Shown here: positions 1-8,149 of the stretch, in pieces
How the letters are laid out: each line of letters starts with the position of its first letter
How positions within the stretch are numbered: position 1 is the stretch's first letter
Origin: JOPF133 sp052144935
GTDB lineage: Bacteria > Acidobacteriota > Terriglobia > Bryobacterales > Bryobacteraceae
Direction of reading: 5' to 3'
DNA length: 47,998 nucleotides
Assembly: GCA_052144935.1 (NCBI GenBank)
Contig: JBKQPR010000117.1
Location: 1 to 47,998, forward strand
Position numbers and translations under genes: made by a program
The notes under the pieces: generated by a model
Told to the model about the DNA's origin: nothing
Seen by the model: the letters and a program-made list of their open reading frames with translations, nothing else
The model's database searches: none

Positions 1-2
1 TT

Positions 3-689
3 CCCGAGATCCTCGATGCGTTGGAGTCCTTTTACGGCGCACAGGAGCCGCACTGGCCCACCGATCCTTACGAATTTCTGGTGTGGTGGCACTGCGGATA
101 TCCGGCCAGCGACGCCGCCTGCGCGAGAGGGTGGGAGTCGCTCAACCGGGCAACCAAAATCGAGCCGCGGCAACTTCTAACGGCGGGCACGCCCCGACTC
201 GCCAGCGCATTGCAGCCCGGCGGGATGGTCCCGGAACTCCGCGCTATGCGCCTGGTGGAGATCGCCGCTCGCGTCGAACGCGAGTTTGGCGGCGACTTGC
301 GGGCGGGCCTTGTGGGATCCCTGCCGGAGGTTCGCAAGGCGCTCCGCAAGTTCCCCAACATTGCCGGTCCGGGCGCGGACCGCATCCTGCTATTTGGCGG
401 GATTGCCCCGGTTCCCGCCGTCCCATCCAATTGCCCGCACGTGCTGGTGCGGATCCAGCGCGGGCAGGAGCGCGAAAACTACAATGTGACTTACCGGGAA
501 GCGCAGCAGGCCATCGAGACGCAGACGCCCGCGAAGTTCGACGTGCGCACGCGCGCGTTCCTGCTCCTGAAACGCCACGGCCAGGAGCTGTGCAAGCGCA
601 CCAACCCCAAATGCGACCGGTGTCCCGTGAACACCCGCTGCGCGTTGGTCGCCGGCAAACACCGCGGACGATCGCCTTCCGCCCTCTGA
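3..689 (+). CDS. HhH-GPD / endonuclease III-like protein (5' partial)
   Basis: Family: helix-hairpin-helix base-excision glycosylases with a C-terminal [4Fe-4S] loop. The frame is open to the left edge, so the true start lies outside the window; the TTG at 21 is only the first in-window candidate. Near the C terminus there is C-x6-C-x2-C-x5-C (CKRTNPKCDRCPVNTRC), the iron-sulfur loop. The HhH region reads FPNIAGPGADRIL. At the position where endonuclease III carries its catalytic Lys (GVGRKTA) there is Ala/Asp, and the usual DTHIFRV reads CPHVLVRI, so the catalytic Asp also appears absent. The fold is therefore well supported but glycosylase/lyase activity is doubtful. The 3' end abuts a convergent ceramidase-like gene. 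Confidence 0.8.
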   Translation, partial: PEILDALESFYGAQEPHWPTDPYEFLVWWHCGYPASDAACARGWESLNRATKIEPRQLLTAGTPRLASALQPGGMVPELRAMRLVEIAARVEREFGGDLRAGLVGSLPEVRKALRKFPNIAGPGADRILLFGGIAPVPAVPSNCPHVLVRIQRGQERENYNVTYREAQQAIETQTPAKFDVRTRAFLLLKRHGQELCKRTNPKCDRCPVNTRCALVAGKHRGRSPSAL

Positions 690-1406
690 CCGCGGCCGCG
701 TAACAGCCCACCGCGGCCGCCGCCAGAACATGCTTCCACGGATGGCCGCCGGTCGAGGCGATGGCGGAGATGGGCCGGTCCCACAACTCCACGGCTTTCG
801 CCAGCGCATACAGTCCGGCCATGGCCCAGATCCAGCCCGAGTGCGAGTACCGCGGTGGGAACAGGATCAGCATCGCCGGAATCGCGATCAGCGGCACAAA
901 CTGCACCAGGCCATACCAGCGCAAATCGCCCGAGACTTTCCAATACAGAACGGAGCCCGCTCCGGCGATCAAAAGGGGGACCAGTAAGGCCCGTCCCAGC
1001 CGCTGGCCGATCCGCTGCCGATGGTCGTGCTGAAAAGCGAGAGGAACGCCAGCGTCATCGGCAGCCGGTCCCAAACCAGCCGGTTGCTATCGGGCCGCAG
1101 GTGATAGTAAGCCGATCCGAAAGCGGTCAGCAGCACGCCCGCCAGGAAGACTGCGTACGCCGCGCGCTCCCAAGGGCAGGCGAATACTTCCCTCCGCCGA
1201 AGCGCGCCAATGCCCCACAGGCCAGCCGCCACGAAGGCGAGGTTGGAGATCACATTCCAGAAATTCGGGATTCCCCAGATGGTCCGCCGATCGGCGAACT
1301 GGTGGTAGCTTTCGTCCTGAGGCACGGGCGGAACCGCCAGCAGCACGTACGCGGAGGCAACCGCCAACGCTGCGAACAGGGCGAAGGCGCGGGTTTTCGG
1401 CGACAT
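661..1406 (-). pseudogene. Ceramidase-family (CREST) membrane protein, frameshifted
   Basis: The N-terminal part (from ATG at 1406) has several hydrophobic helices and the motif SAYYHLRPDSNRLVWDR, with the Ser/His/Asp set of the CREST superfamily (alkaline ceramidases and relatives). This frame ends out of register after FSTTIG near 1020. The protein resumes in another frame as RIGQRLGRALLVPLLIAGAG, with more helices and a C-terminal HPWKH, the expected second His cluster. One missing base near 1010-1022 would join the two. Beyond about 661 the frame stays open to 244 without family-like sequence and overlaps the opposite gene, so the C-terminal end is uncertain. No clear Shine-Dalgarno is seen. 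It is either a pseudogene or a one-base sequence error. Confidence 0.65.
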
Positions 1407-1668
1407 GCCGACGGTAACGGCAATTGACGCACCGCGCTAACTGTAACGGTCTAAATGGGCGAGCATCAGGCACAACGCCGGCAGTGTGCATTTACGGCGG
1501 GGTCGGGGTCCACGCGATGTACAGCGGAATTCGAGCGCGGTGCCGACGTCCGGGCACCCGCGCTGCTTCACCGACGGGGGAACGGCGTACGATCAAAATG
1601 CGTCTGAGGCTAAGATGAATCGCCCGCTGCCGCCAACCTTCGCCTCCGGCTGGCACACCGGGGGCGAA

Positions 1669-2376
1669 TTACTTCATCGGTATCGTAAGCTGTATCTGCC
1701 CCTGCTCTCCGTAGTAAGTGAGATGCAGCGGCGATGCCTTTCCCTTGATGGGCTTGGCGAAGTAAAGATAGCCGGCCGTGTCCTCGGAAATCGTCTTATC
1801 CGGCAGCGACAGATCGTCCAGCTCCAGTTGGATGCTGGTGCGGTCGATGCCGCCGGACGAGGACTGCGCGGGCGGTGGATATCCCGGATTGCCGATCCCC
1901 ACCCCGGTGGTGGTTCCGGTGTAGACGCCACCGGCGCTGCGCCCGTTCGGCCCGACGGGCCCGTGCTCGTAACCGACGGTCTCTTCAGTGTAAACATGCA
2001 CCTTGCTGGCGATCTCCGGGGGAGGAGTCGTGTCCTTCCTCCCCAGGCGCGCGGCGATGGCCTGCGGGCTGAGGGGGCGCTCGGTATCCGTATCGGAGCC
2101 GAAGCGCGCCATGAAATCGCGGGTCGCCATGGTGACGTCGTGGCCGGCTTCCGGATAGACCGCCACCTCCACCACCACGTACCCGTGATTCAAGTCCGCG
2201 GCGAACCGTTTCTTCACCTGTTCGGGTGTCAGCACAGCGGCGGCCAAGGTGAATCCATTGGCGGTTTTCCGGGCCGGATAATCGTCCGGCGTCGGCCGCG
2301 GCCGAATCCCATGCTCGCCCGCCCAAACGGCGGCTACCGCGATGATCGTCGAAATCACACTACCGCGCAGAGACAT
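1669..2376 (-). CDS. Secreted protein of unknown function
   Basis: I do not recognise the family. The start MSLRGSVISTII at 2376 is preferred over the longer frame because GGGAGG lies 5 nt upstream (complement of 2382-2387) and because it begins a signal-peptide-like hydrophobic stretch ending near AVWAGE. The mature part of about 215 residues has a low-complexity Gly/Pro/Thr section in the middle (GVYTGTTTGVGIGNPGYPPP) and ends in a beta-rich tail (LHLTYYGEQGQIQLTIPMK). It lies downstream of the marR gene on the same strand with about 58 nt between them and could be cotranscribed. No catalytic motif is visible. Confidence 0.6.
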   Translation of the reverse strand: MSLRGSVISTIIAVAAVWAGEHGIRPRPTPDDYPARKTANGFTLAAAVLTPEQVKKRFAADLNHGYVVVEVAVYPEAGHDVTMATRDFMARFGSDTDTERPLSPQAIAARLGRKDTTPPPEIASKVHVYTEETVGYEHGPVGPNGRSAGGVYTGTTTGVGIGNPGYPPPAQSSSGGIDRTSIQLELDDLSLPDKTISEDTAGYLYFAKPIKGKASPLHLTYYGEQGQIQLTIPMK

Positions 2377-2434
2377 CCGAGCCTCCCGGTACAATTCTAC
2401 AGCCTTGCAACCTGAGGGGGCCGAAGGCCGTAAG

Positions 2435-2929
2435 TCATTTTCTACGACGCGCGCCGATCCCGCCGGTTTCAAGTCTCGGGCAGGAATTTTCCACCGCGCT
2501 ATCCCCAACTTCCGCCCCCCGTCCCAATTTCTTGAGCAACTCCACCGCTTGGCCGCGCTCGGCCCGGGTCAACGCGGCGGTGGCCCGTTCCATGGCGATC
2601 TGGTGATCCGCAAACGCGCAGGCGATCATCCGCCGCCCCGCATCCGTCAGGTGCACCACACGGGTGCGGCGATCCTCCGGATCGTTGCGCCGCTCCACCA
2701 GCCCGCGCCGCTCCAGACGGTCGACCGCCGTGGTGATCGACCCGCTGGTCAGCCGCACGTGCGCCCCGATCCGGTTCACCGGCGTGGGACCCTTGTGCAG
2801 CAGCAGCTCCAGCACGGCAAAGTCCGACAGGCAGATCCCCAGCGATTCGATGTGCCGCTCGGCCTGCTGGCGCACGGCGTCGTAGGCGCGCCACAGCACC
2901 AGCCAGAGATGTACGCCGCTCGTATCCAT
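2435..2929 (-). CDS. MarR-family transcriptional regulator
   Basis: A winged-helix dimeric repressor. The recognition region LTSGSITTAVDRLERRGLVER and the wing RNDPEDRRTRVVHLTDAGRRM are typical of MarR proteins. Two starts are possible: ATG 2962 (AAGG 6 nt upstream) or ATG 2929 (AGAAGGA 11 nt upstream). The second is chosen because a promoter with TTGACT and TAGACT spaced by 16 nt would start transcription just upstream of it. It is divergent from the pirin gene, with a perfect palindrome between them, which suggests autoregulation and control of pirin. No conserved ligand-sensing Cys is obvious; Cys residues occur near the N terminus (GICLSDF) and at the C terminus. Confidence 0.88.
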   Translation of the reverse strand: MDTSGVHLWLVLWRAYDAVRQQAERHIESLGICLSDFAVLELLLHKGPTPVNRIGAHVRLTSGSITTAVDRLERRGLVERRNDPEDRRTRVVHLTDAGRRMIACAFADHQIAMERATAALTRAERGQAVELLKKLGRGAEVGDSAVENSCPRLETGGIGARRRK

Positions 2930-2952
2930 GAGCGCCTGAATCCTTCTCTGAC

Positions 2953-2981
2953 AGTCTATCATCTATTACCTTGAAGTCAAG
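2953..2981 (-). promoter_or_regulatory. marR promoter overlapping a palindromic operator
   Basis: A perfect inverted repeat CTTGA-AG-TCAAG lies at 2970-2981. On the minus strand it contains TTGACT (2980-2975), a good -35, and 16 nt further TAGACT (2958-2953), a plausible -10. A repressor bound here would block the marR promoter and could also control the divergent pirin gene. The site resembles the operators of MarR/MhqR-type repressors, which are often linked to quinone or electrophile stress. Confidence 0.55.
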
Positions 2982-3077
2982 ATAAACCGTTTTAGGCGGC
3001 GCTTTTGCCGGACGTGTATTCCCAATGCGCGTGCGTGCAGGGTTTTCCGCAGAGCCCGCCGAGGAGGAAACACCGAA

Positions 3078-3959
3078 ATGACCGACTCTACAATCGCCCG
3101 CGTCCGCGCGGTTTCGCGGGTCTTCACCGCGCCCCGCGCCAGCGACGGCGATGGCGTGCAATTGCGCCGCGCCTTTCCCGGCAACGCCCTAATGGACCTC
3201 GATCCTTTCCTGCTGCTGGATCAGATGGGTCCCATGGAGCTGGAGCCGGGGCAGGCCCGCGGCTTCCCGCCGCATCCCCACCGCGGCTTCGAAACCGTCA
3301 CGTACCTGCTGAGTGGCGAAATGCAGCACCGCGATTCCTGGGGCAACCATGGCCTGCTCGGGCCCGGCGATGTGCAGTGGATGACCGCCGGCTCCGGCCT
3401 GGTCCATTCCGAACTGCCCGGAAAGGGCCTGGTCCGCGATGGCGGCAAGCTGCTTGGCTTCCAGTTATGGATCAACCTGCCACGCAAGGACAAGATGATC
3501 GCGCCCCGCTACCAGGACACGCCGTCCGCCCGCATCCCGGTGGCGAGCAACGCCGCAGGGACGGTCACCGCCAAGGTGATCGCCGGCGAGGCGATGGGCG
3601 TGCAGGGTGTGATCGAGACGCGAATTCCGATCCTCTGCCTGCACCTCACCTTGCAGCCGGGCGCGGAATTCGAGCAGTCCATTCCGGCCAGCCAGAACGC
3701 CTTCGCCTACGTGGTGGAAGGCGAAGCCGAGTTTGACGGCAAGACGGCGGGGGCGTCGCAGGTGGTGCTGTTCGGCCGGGGCGGCGAGTCCGTTGGCGTC
3801 CGCAATCGCAGCAAGGCGCCCGTGAGCCTGCTGTTGATCGCCGGCGAACCCCTGGGCGAGCCGGTGGCGCGCTATGGACCGTTTGTGATGAACACCCGCG
3901 CCGAATTGCAGCAGGCCGTAGACGATTTCCGGGCGGGGAGGATGGGGGTACTGGAGTAA
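3078..3959 (+). CDS. Pirin family protein
   Basis: Bicupin of 293 residues, the usual pirin length. The N-terminal metal site is complete: His66 and His68 in PPHPHRGFETVTY, then His110 and Glu112 in GSGLVHSE, matching the His-His-His-Glu iron site of pirins and quercetin 2,3-dioxygenases. The C-terminal cupin (about 165-280) is less conserved, as in the family. The SD GAGGAGGAAAC precedes ATG 3078. Divergent pairing with a MarR regulator suggests induction by an aromatic, quinone or oxidative signal. Enzymatic activity as a quercetinase is possible but not shown. Its stop codon lies inside a repeat shared with 8097-8153. Confidence 0.92.
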   Translation: MTDSTIARVRAVSRVFTAPRASDGDGVQLRRAFPGNALMDLDPFLLLDQMGPMELEPGQARGFPPHPHRGFETVTYLLSGEMQHRDSWGNHGLLGPGDVQWMTAGSGLVHSELPGKGLVRDGGKLLGFQLWINLPRKDKMIAPRYQDTPSARIPVASNAAGTVTAKVIAGEAMGVQGVIETRIPILCLHLTLQPGAEFEQSIPASQNAFAYVVEGEAEFDGKTAGASQVVLFGRGGESVGVRNRSKAPVSLLLIAGEPLGEPVARYGPFVMNTRAELQQAVDDFRAGRMGVLE

Positions 3960-3971
3960 GGGGACAACTGA

Positions 3972-4000
3972 GGTTGGCAGGCGGAAGCGCCTGCCCCACC
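3972..4000 (+). repeat. REP-like hairpin, copy 1 (between convergent genes)
   Basis: Stem GGCAGGCG (3976-3983), loop GAAG, stem CGCCTGCC (3988-3995), flanked by GGTT and CCACC. It sits between the convergent pirin and TPR genes and may act as a bidirectional terminator. About 25 further bases to the left are shared with the copy at 8121, giving a 58-bp extended repeat at about 3947-4004. Confidence 0.75.
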
Positions 4001-4001
4001 C

Positions 4002-5948
4002 TCAGACGCGGCTCATTTTGCTCCGTACAACTTCAAGACCCATGCGAAGGTTCTGGGTGTGAGGGTGCGCGGGGCCAAGCACTTTTTCCGCGCTGCTGAG
4101 GGCACGGCGGCATAACGGTTCCGCTTCCGCGTATCGCCCCTGTCTCGCGTACAAATGCGCCAAATTATTCATCGAGCTGAGTGTATCGGGATGCTCTCCA
4201 CCCAGTACCCGCTCCCTGGTCGCCAGGGCCCGCCGGAACAGCGGTTCCGCCTCCGCGTACCGCCCCTGACTCTCATATAAAGACGCCAGATTGTTCACCG
4301 AGGTAAGAGTGTCAGGATGCTCCCCGCCTAGCGCCCGCTTCCTGGCGGCCAAGGCCCGCTGGTGCAACAGCTCCGCCACGGCGTACCGTCCCCGATTCTT
4401 ATACAACAACGCTAGATTGTTGACGGAGGTGAGCGTGTCGGGATGCTCTCCGCCCAGGACCCGCTCTCTAGCCGTTAGGGCTCGCTCGTACAAGGGCTCG
4501 GCCTCAGCGTACCGCCGCTGACTCTCGTACAACGACGCCAGGTTGTTCACCAAGGTAAGAGTGTTGGGATGCTCCCAGCCCAGCACTCGCTCACTGGCTC
4601 CGAGGGCCTGCTGCAACAACGGCTCCGCCTCCGCGTAGCGCCCCTGGCTCATATACAACGACGCTAGGTTGTTCACTGAGCGGAGTGTGTCGGGATGCTC
4701 CTCGCCCAGGACCCGCTCACTGGCTCCGAGGGCCCGTTGCAACAACGGCTCCGCTTCCGCGTACTGCCCCTGACGGGTATACAAATACGCCAGATTGTTG
4801 ACCGAGGCCAGCGTACGTGGATGCTCGCCACCTAGGACCCGCTCGCTGACGGCCAGGGCCCGCTGATACAACGGCTCCGCCTCGGCGTACCGTCCCTGAC
4901 TCATATACAAGGACGCTAGGTTGTTCACCGAGCGGAGCGTGTCGGGATGCTCGCCATTCAGCACCCGCTCACTGGCGGCCAGGGCCCGCTGGAACAACGG
5001 TTCGGCCTCCGCATACCGCCCCTGATCCTGATACAACGACGCCATATCGTTGATACAAGTGAGCGTATCTGGATGCTCCCCGCCAAGCACCCGCTCGACG
5101 ATTTCCAAGGCCTCCCGAAATGTCGGTTCCTCCTCCGTGTAGCGGCCCGTGTCATGCAACAACCGCCCCAGCGCGTGCAAAGCGCGAGCCAAATCCCGCT
5201 GCGAACTGGGGGTGGGGTCTCGTCGGGCCAAGTCACGCTGGAGGTCGACGGCTTCGCGTAGCGCCGTTTCCGCGGCTTTCATGCTATCGGCGGCCGTGCG
5301 CGGGCGAGGCTGACCCGGATGCGACGGAACCCCATACACGGAATCGCGATACAGATCGGCCAGTTCCATTAGGACGCGCGCCCTTGTGCGGTCCCGCAAA
5401 CTTCCCCGGAGTTGATCCTGAAGCAACGCAATGCGCGACTCGATCCATTCGGCCGAGCGCTCCGGGATCGCAGCCTCTTCCGCCTTGGGTCCGGCCTGCG
5501 GCATGACGCTTTCGAACTCGAAACTGGCTACATACCAGTCGGCTAAGTCGGGGGCGTCCACCAGGAAGCGGTTCATGGCCCGGTCGCCGAGAACAAGCAG
5601 CACCGGTCCAGGCAGCAGTTCGGCGATTCGTTCGCGCTGCCTGTTCAAGAGGGAGGCCATGTCGCTATCCGGCTCGTGGAAGGCGGAGTCCAAGCCGTCC
5701 AACATCGCGACGGTGCCAGGCGGCAGACCTGCCGCGATCTGGTACCAGACCTCGTTGGGCTTCAATTTGGCGAGATCGAACCGGTGGAAAGGGCGGTTGT
5801 GCTCCCGACTGAACTCCTCCACCTGCTGGGCGAAGTCCTCGCGCAGCGGAATCTGCGGTATGCGAACCAGCGCCAAAGCGAAGCGGCTCTCGTGAGCGAG
5901 CAGGAAGCGATCCAGCCGGGCAAACTCGGGAACGGAGAGAGCGTACAT
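4002..5948 (-). CDS. TPR (kinesin-light-chain type) repeat protein paired with an ATPase
   Basis: 648 residues. Residues 1-150 form a non-repetitive domain that looks NTPase- or receiver-like (VAMLDGLDS, GPVLLVLGDRAMN) but has no clear P-loop. Residues about 165-265 are helical. From Tyr270 to the end there are nine tandem 42-residue TPR units with the signature YAEAEPLYQRAL...ERVLGGEHPDTL...VNNLASLY, the TPR_12/kinesin light chain type. It starts 3 nt after the stop of the upstream ATPase gene, with no own SD, so translation is probably coupled. TPR arrays of this kind serve as protein-binding or sensor scaffolds, often next to STAND or AAA ATPases. The specific role is unknown; a conflict or signalling module is my inference. 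Confidence 0.85.
   Translation of the reverse strand: MYALSVPEFARLDRFLLAHESRFALALVRIPQIPLREDFAQQVEEFSREHNRPFHRFDLAKLKPNEVWYQIAAGLPPGTVAMLDGLDSAFHEPDSDMASLLNRQRERIAELLPGPVLLVLGDRAMNRFLVDAPDLADWYVASFEFESVMPQAGPKAEEAAIPERSAEWIESRIALLQDQLRGSLRDRTRARVLMELADLYRDSVYGVPSHPGQPRPRTAADSMKAAETALREAVDLQRDLARRDPTPSSQRDLARALHALGRLLHDTGRYTEEEPTFREALEIVERVLGGEHPDTLTCINDMASLYQDQGRYAEAEPLFQRALAASERVLNGEHPDTLRSVNNLASLYMSQGRYAEAEPLYQRALAVSERVLGGEHPRTLASVNNLAYLYTRQGQYAEAEPLLQRALGASERVLGEEHPDTLRSVNNLASLYMSQGRYAEAEPLLQQALGASERVLGWEHPNTLTLVNNLASLYESQRRYAEAEPLYERALTARERVLGGEHPDTLTSVNNLALLYKNRGRYAVAELLHQRALAARKRALGGEHPDTLTSVNNLASLYESQGRYAEAEPLFRRALATRERVLGGEHPDTLSSMNNLAHLYARQGRYAEAEPLCRRALSSAEKVLGPAHPHTQNLRMGLEVVRSKMSRV
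4134..5141 (-). repeat. 126-bp tandem repeats encoding the TPR array
   Basis: Eight complete 126-bp units encode residues 270-605 of the TPR protein; a ninth unit runs to the stop. Units are strongly alike in DNA as well as protein, for example two near-identical blocks around 4600-4700 and 4860-4940. This implies recent expansion or gene conversion, so copy number may vary between strains. Confidence 0.85.
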
Positions 5949-5951
5949 GCT

Positions 5952-7331
5952 TTACTGGCCGCTTCCCACCCGGCGCGCCTCGGCGGTCGCCTCCTTCACC
6001 GGAGCATAATTGTCCAGCAGAGGATGGACGTCATACCAGCCCTCACCGTTATAGGACAGCAGGCACAGGTGCTGGAGGAGGTAGCAGGTTTCTTTGTCGG
6101 AGAGAATTGTATGCTTGAGGTGCGCCTGGGCAAGTATCTGCAGATCCTCCACGCTCCGCAAAAGGCGTTGATAAGTTTGGCCAACCTGCTGGATGGCGGC
6201 TTTGACTTCGGCTGGACCTATCTGCGTGTCCGCCCTCAGCAAGGCATCGTGCAAAAGGCGTAGCAGATCGCGCCAGCAGCCTCCCGATGCTTTGATGAGT
6301 TCGTCCACAAGCGCTGAATCCGCGAAGAGACCCTCGGGGACCCGCCTGTAGACAGCCTGTCGTACGCGCTCGACGACCCTCCGATCCACGTTTCTGGTCT
6401 GCCGGATAAAGACAGGCAGCATCGGGAGGAGGAATGTCTGAAAGCATTGTTCGACGACATCTTCGACCGGGCTGTGCAACAAGGACGATTGAATCGTGAA
6501 GATCAGATGGCTATCGATCTCGCGAAAAAGCTCTGCGTTCCTGTGAAAGGTCTGGTTCACTACTTCGGCTGGGTACTTGTCCACGTTATCGAGAATGATC
6601 GCCAGTCGCTTTCCTGGGCAGCAGACCTCGGTCACGGCGCGGAGCAGGAAGTTGAGGTTGTCGACCAGTTGACTGTTGTAGCGCTCCAGGGTCTCCTGAA
6701 TGTCGATGCGTTCCTTGCTTTAACTCCGGCGCAGTATGGAGATGGCCGCGTTCAGTTCTCCCAGATCGGTCTTGAATTTCAAGCTGCCCTTGGCCACTGC
6801 TCCCGCGCTCACGCCGGCTTCGGCGCCGCCCTCCACGCCCACGGCTCCACCGATACGCGCCTTCAGCCCCAGTTCTTTGGCGCTGTCGATTTGGGTGGTA
6901 AAGCTCGTGGTGACCTCCCGAAACCATTCGGCGACGTTCTCGAACGCGGCTTTGACTTGGGGATGGTGTTGAGTCTCCTGTCCAAAACGATCGTCGATGA
7001 GCTGCACGATCAGGCGGATGACGTCGCTGAAGGAGATATTCTGCGGATCGAGACTCTCATTGACTGAGGCCCACAAGGGTTCGTAACCGTTTTCGTTTAA
7101 CTCGGCCTGCGCCCGGTTCAGTTCAGTGCTCTTGCCGGAGCCGCGACTTCCGGCAACCGCGACCTTGGCGTAGCGGTCAGCGGTATCGGCAGCCCGCAAT
7201 AACTTCAATAGGTCCCTGCGAAGCGCGACGCCACGGACATCATCCAGGTTGAAGAACCGAGGATCTTCGGGACCCAACGGCTCATTAGGATTGCAATTGG
7301 CAAGCGCCCGCAGGATTGGATCTTCGGTCAT
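5952..7331 (-). pseudogene. P-loop ATPase (STAND/KAP-like) interrupted by an in-frame TAA
   Basis: One reading frame of about 460 codons is interrupted only by TAA at 6722-6720. Before the stop: Walker A GSRGSGKST (residues 61-69), and a Gly-rich segment around 145-175. After it, in the same frame: SKERIDIQETLERYNSQ, then Walker B LAIILDNVDK (about 243-252) and a helical C-terminal region. Walker A and B are thus on opposite sides of the stop. A downstream GTG at 6635 could start a 227-residue product but would lack the P-loop. The TPR gene follows after 3 nt. The replaced codon was most likely GAA, AAA or CAA. It is a nonsense mutation or a base error; recoding is unlikely because TAA ends other genes here. 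Confidence 0.75.
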
Positions 7332-7354
7332 CCACCGCTATTGTAGCGCCCGCC

Positions 7355-7411
7355 TCACCCCCACAAGTCCCCGGCCACATTCCCTTTCACCTGCTCGCGC
7401 GGCTGGTTCAA
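7355..7411 (-). pseudogene. Remnant of a DUF1501-like C terminus
   Basis: The minus strand reads LNQPREQVKGNVAGDLWG followed by TGA. The DUF1501 gene 800 bp away ends LNQPRELVKGKVVAELWG and its stop: 13 of 18 residues agree, and the DNA is about 82 percent identical over 57 bp. The frame stays open upstream (ADWSYYWAY) into the MNT gene on the other strand but without further likeness to DUF1501. It looks like the last few codons of a displaced relative, left when the toxin-antitoxin or ATPase genes arrived. Confidence 0.55.
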
Positions 7412-7463
7412 GTATGCCCAATAGTATGACCAGTCCGCCGGTTTGGTAGACTCATGGTTGAAG

Positions 7464-7766
7464 ATGACGGGTACTCTGGACACCATTCTCGACGCTCTCC
7501 GCGCTCACGAAGCCGAGTTGCGGCGGTTCGGCGTGTCCCATGCTTCGGTCTTCGGCTCGGTGGCGCGAGGAGAAGCCAGAGCGGACAGCGATGTCGACGT
7601 GCTGGTGGAACTCGATCCGGACCACGCGATGGGGATCTTCGAGTACGCCAGGCTGAAGCTCTATATCAACGAGATCCTCAACGGCGCCGGAGACGTGGTG
7701 AACCGCAGGACGCTCAAACCGCTACTCCGCGATAGCGTCCTGCGCGATGCCGTCCATGCCTTCTAA
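7464..7766 (+). CDS. MNT-type nucleotidyltransferase antitoxin (MntA-like)
   Basis: About 100 residues with the nucleotidyltransferase signature GSVARGEARADSDVDVLVE: Gly-Ser followed by Asp-x-Asp, the metal-binding pair. Proteins of this family (MntA) inactivate HepT HEPN toxins by attaching AMP. ATG 7464 is chosen over the upstream TTG 7443 because the family begins close to the helix TLDTILDALRAHE. It overlaps the downstream HepT frame by about 11 nt, the usual arrangement of the pair. The partner toxin is broken, so this gene may now lack a target. Confidence 0.85.
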   Translation: MTGTLDTILDALRAHEAELRRFGVSHASVFGSVARGEARADSDVDVLVELDPDHAMGIFEYARLKLYINEILNGAGDVVNRRTLKPLLRDSVLRDAVHAF

Positions 7767-8063
7767 GAGTCCAGCCCAGCGCCTGCGCGACATCGTAGAT
7801 AACGTCGACGCCATCGAGGCGTTCACGACGGGGATGGATGTCGCAGTCTTCGCCGCAGACCGGAAGACCCTGTACGCTGTCGTCCGCGCCCTGGAGATCG
7901 TGTCGGAGGCTTCGCGGTGGCGGTCGCCGCGGCAGGCAACGTCTACCGGCACGAATACGATGGGGTGGACGAGAAACTGATCTGGCACACCGTGCGGCGC
8001 GATCTGAGTGCGTTGCGCGCCGTGGCGGCGGCCGACTTGGAACATCTGCGCCCCACGCCGTGA
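7756..8063 (+). pseudogene. HepT-like HEPN toxin, internal deletion and frameshift
   Basis: The frame from ATG 7756 (MPSKSPAQRLRDIVDNVDAI) gives the N-terminal HEPN helices as far as ALEIVSEASR, then goes out of frame and stops at 7980. From about 7917 another frame gives GNVYRHEYDGVDEKLIW followed by a normal C terminus ending LRPTP and TGA at 8061-8063. In HepT relatives about 21 residues separate SEASR from GNVxRHEYD; here only about 17 nt do, so roughly 46 nt are missing. The deletion removes the segment with the conserved PW and shifts the frame before the His-containing active-site region, so the toxin should be inactive. Confidence 0.8.
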
Positions 8064-8120
8064 CCGCCGGTCCGATCCATCAATGCACCTGTGTGGGTAT
8101 TGGAGTAGGGGGCAGATGAG

Positions 8121-8149
8121 GTTGGCAGGCCAAAGGGCCTGCCCCACCC
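8121..8149 (+). repeat. REP-like hairpin, copy 2 (terminator-like)
   Basis: Stem GGCAGGCC (8124-8131), loop AAAG, stem GGCCTGCC (8136-8143). Compared with copy 1 the last stem pair is changed on both sides (G-C to C-G), so pairing is kept. It lies immediately downstream of the DUF1501 stop on the minus strand and could terminate that operon. The 58-bp extended match with copy 1 covers about 8097-8153. Confidence 0.75.

Noticed and set aside
4002..5141. CRISPR-like regular repeats
   Set aside because: The 126-bp periodicity is coding TPR units without spacers.
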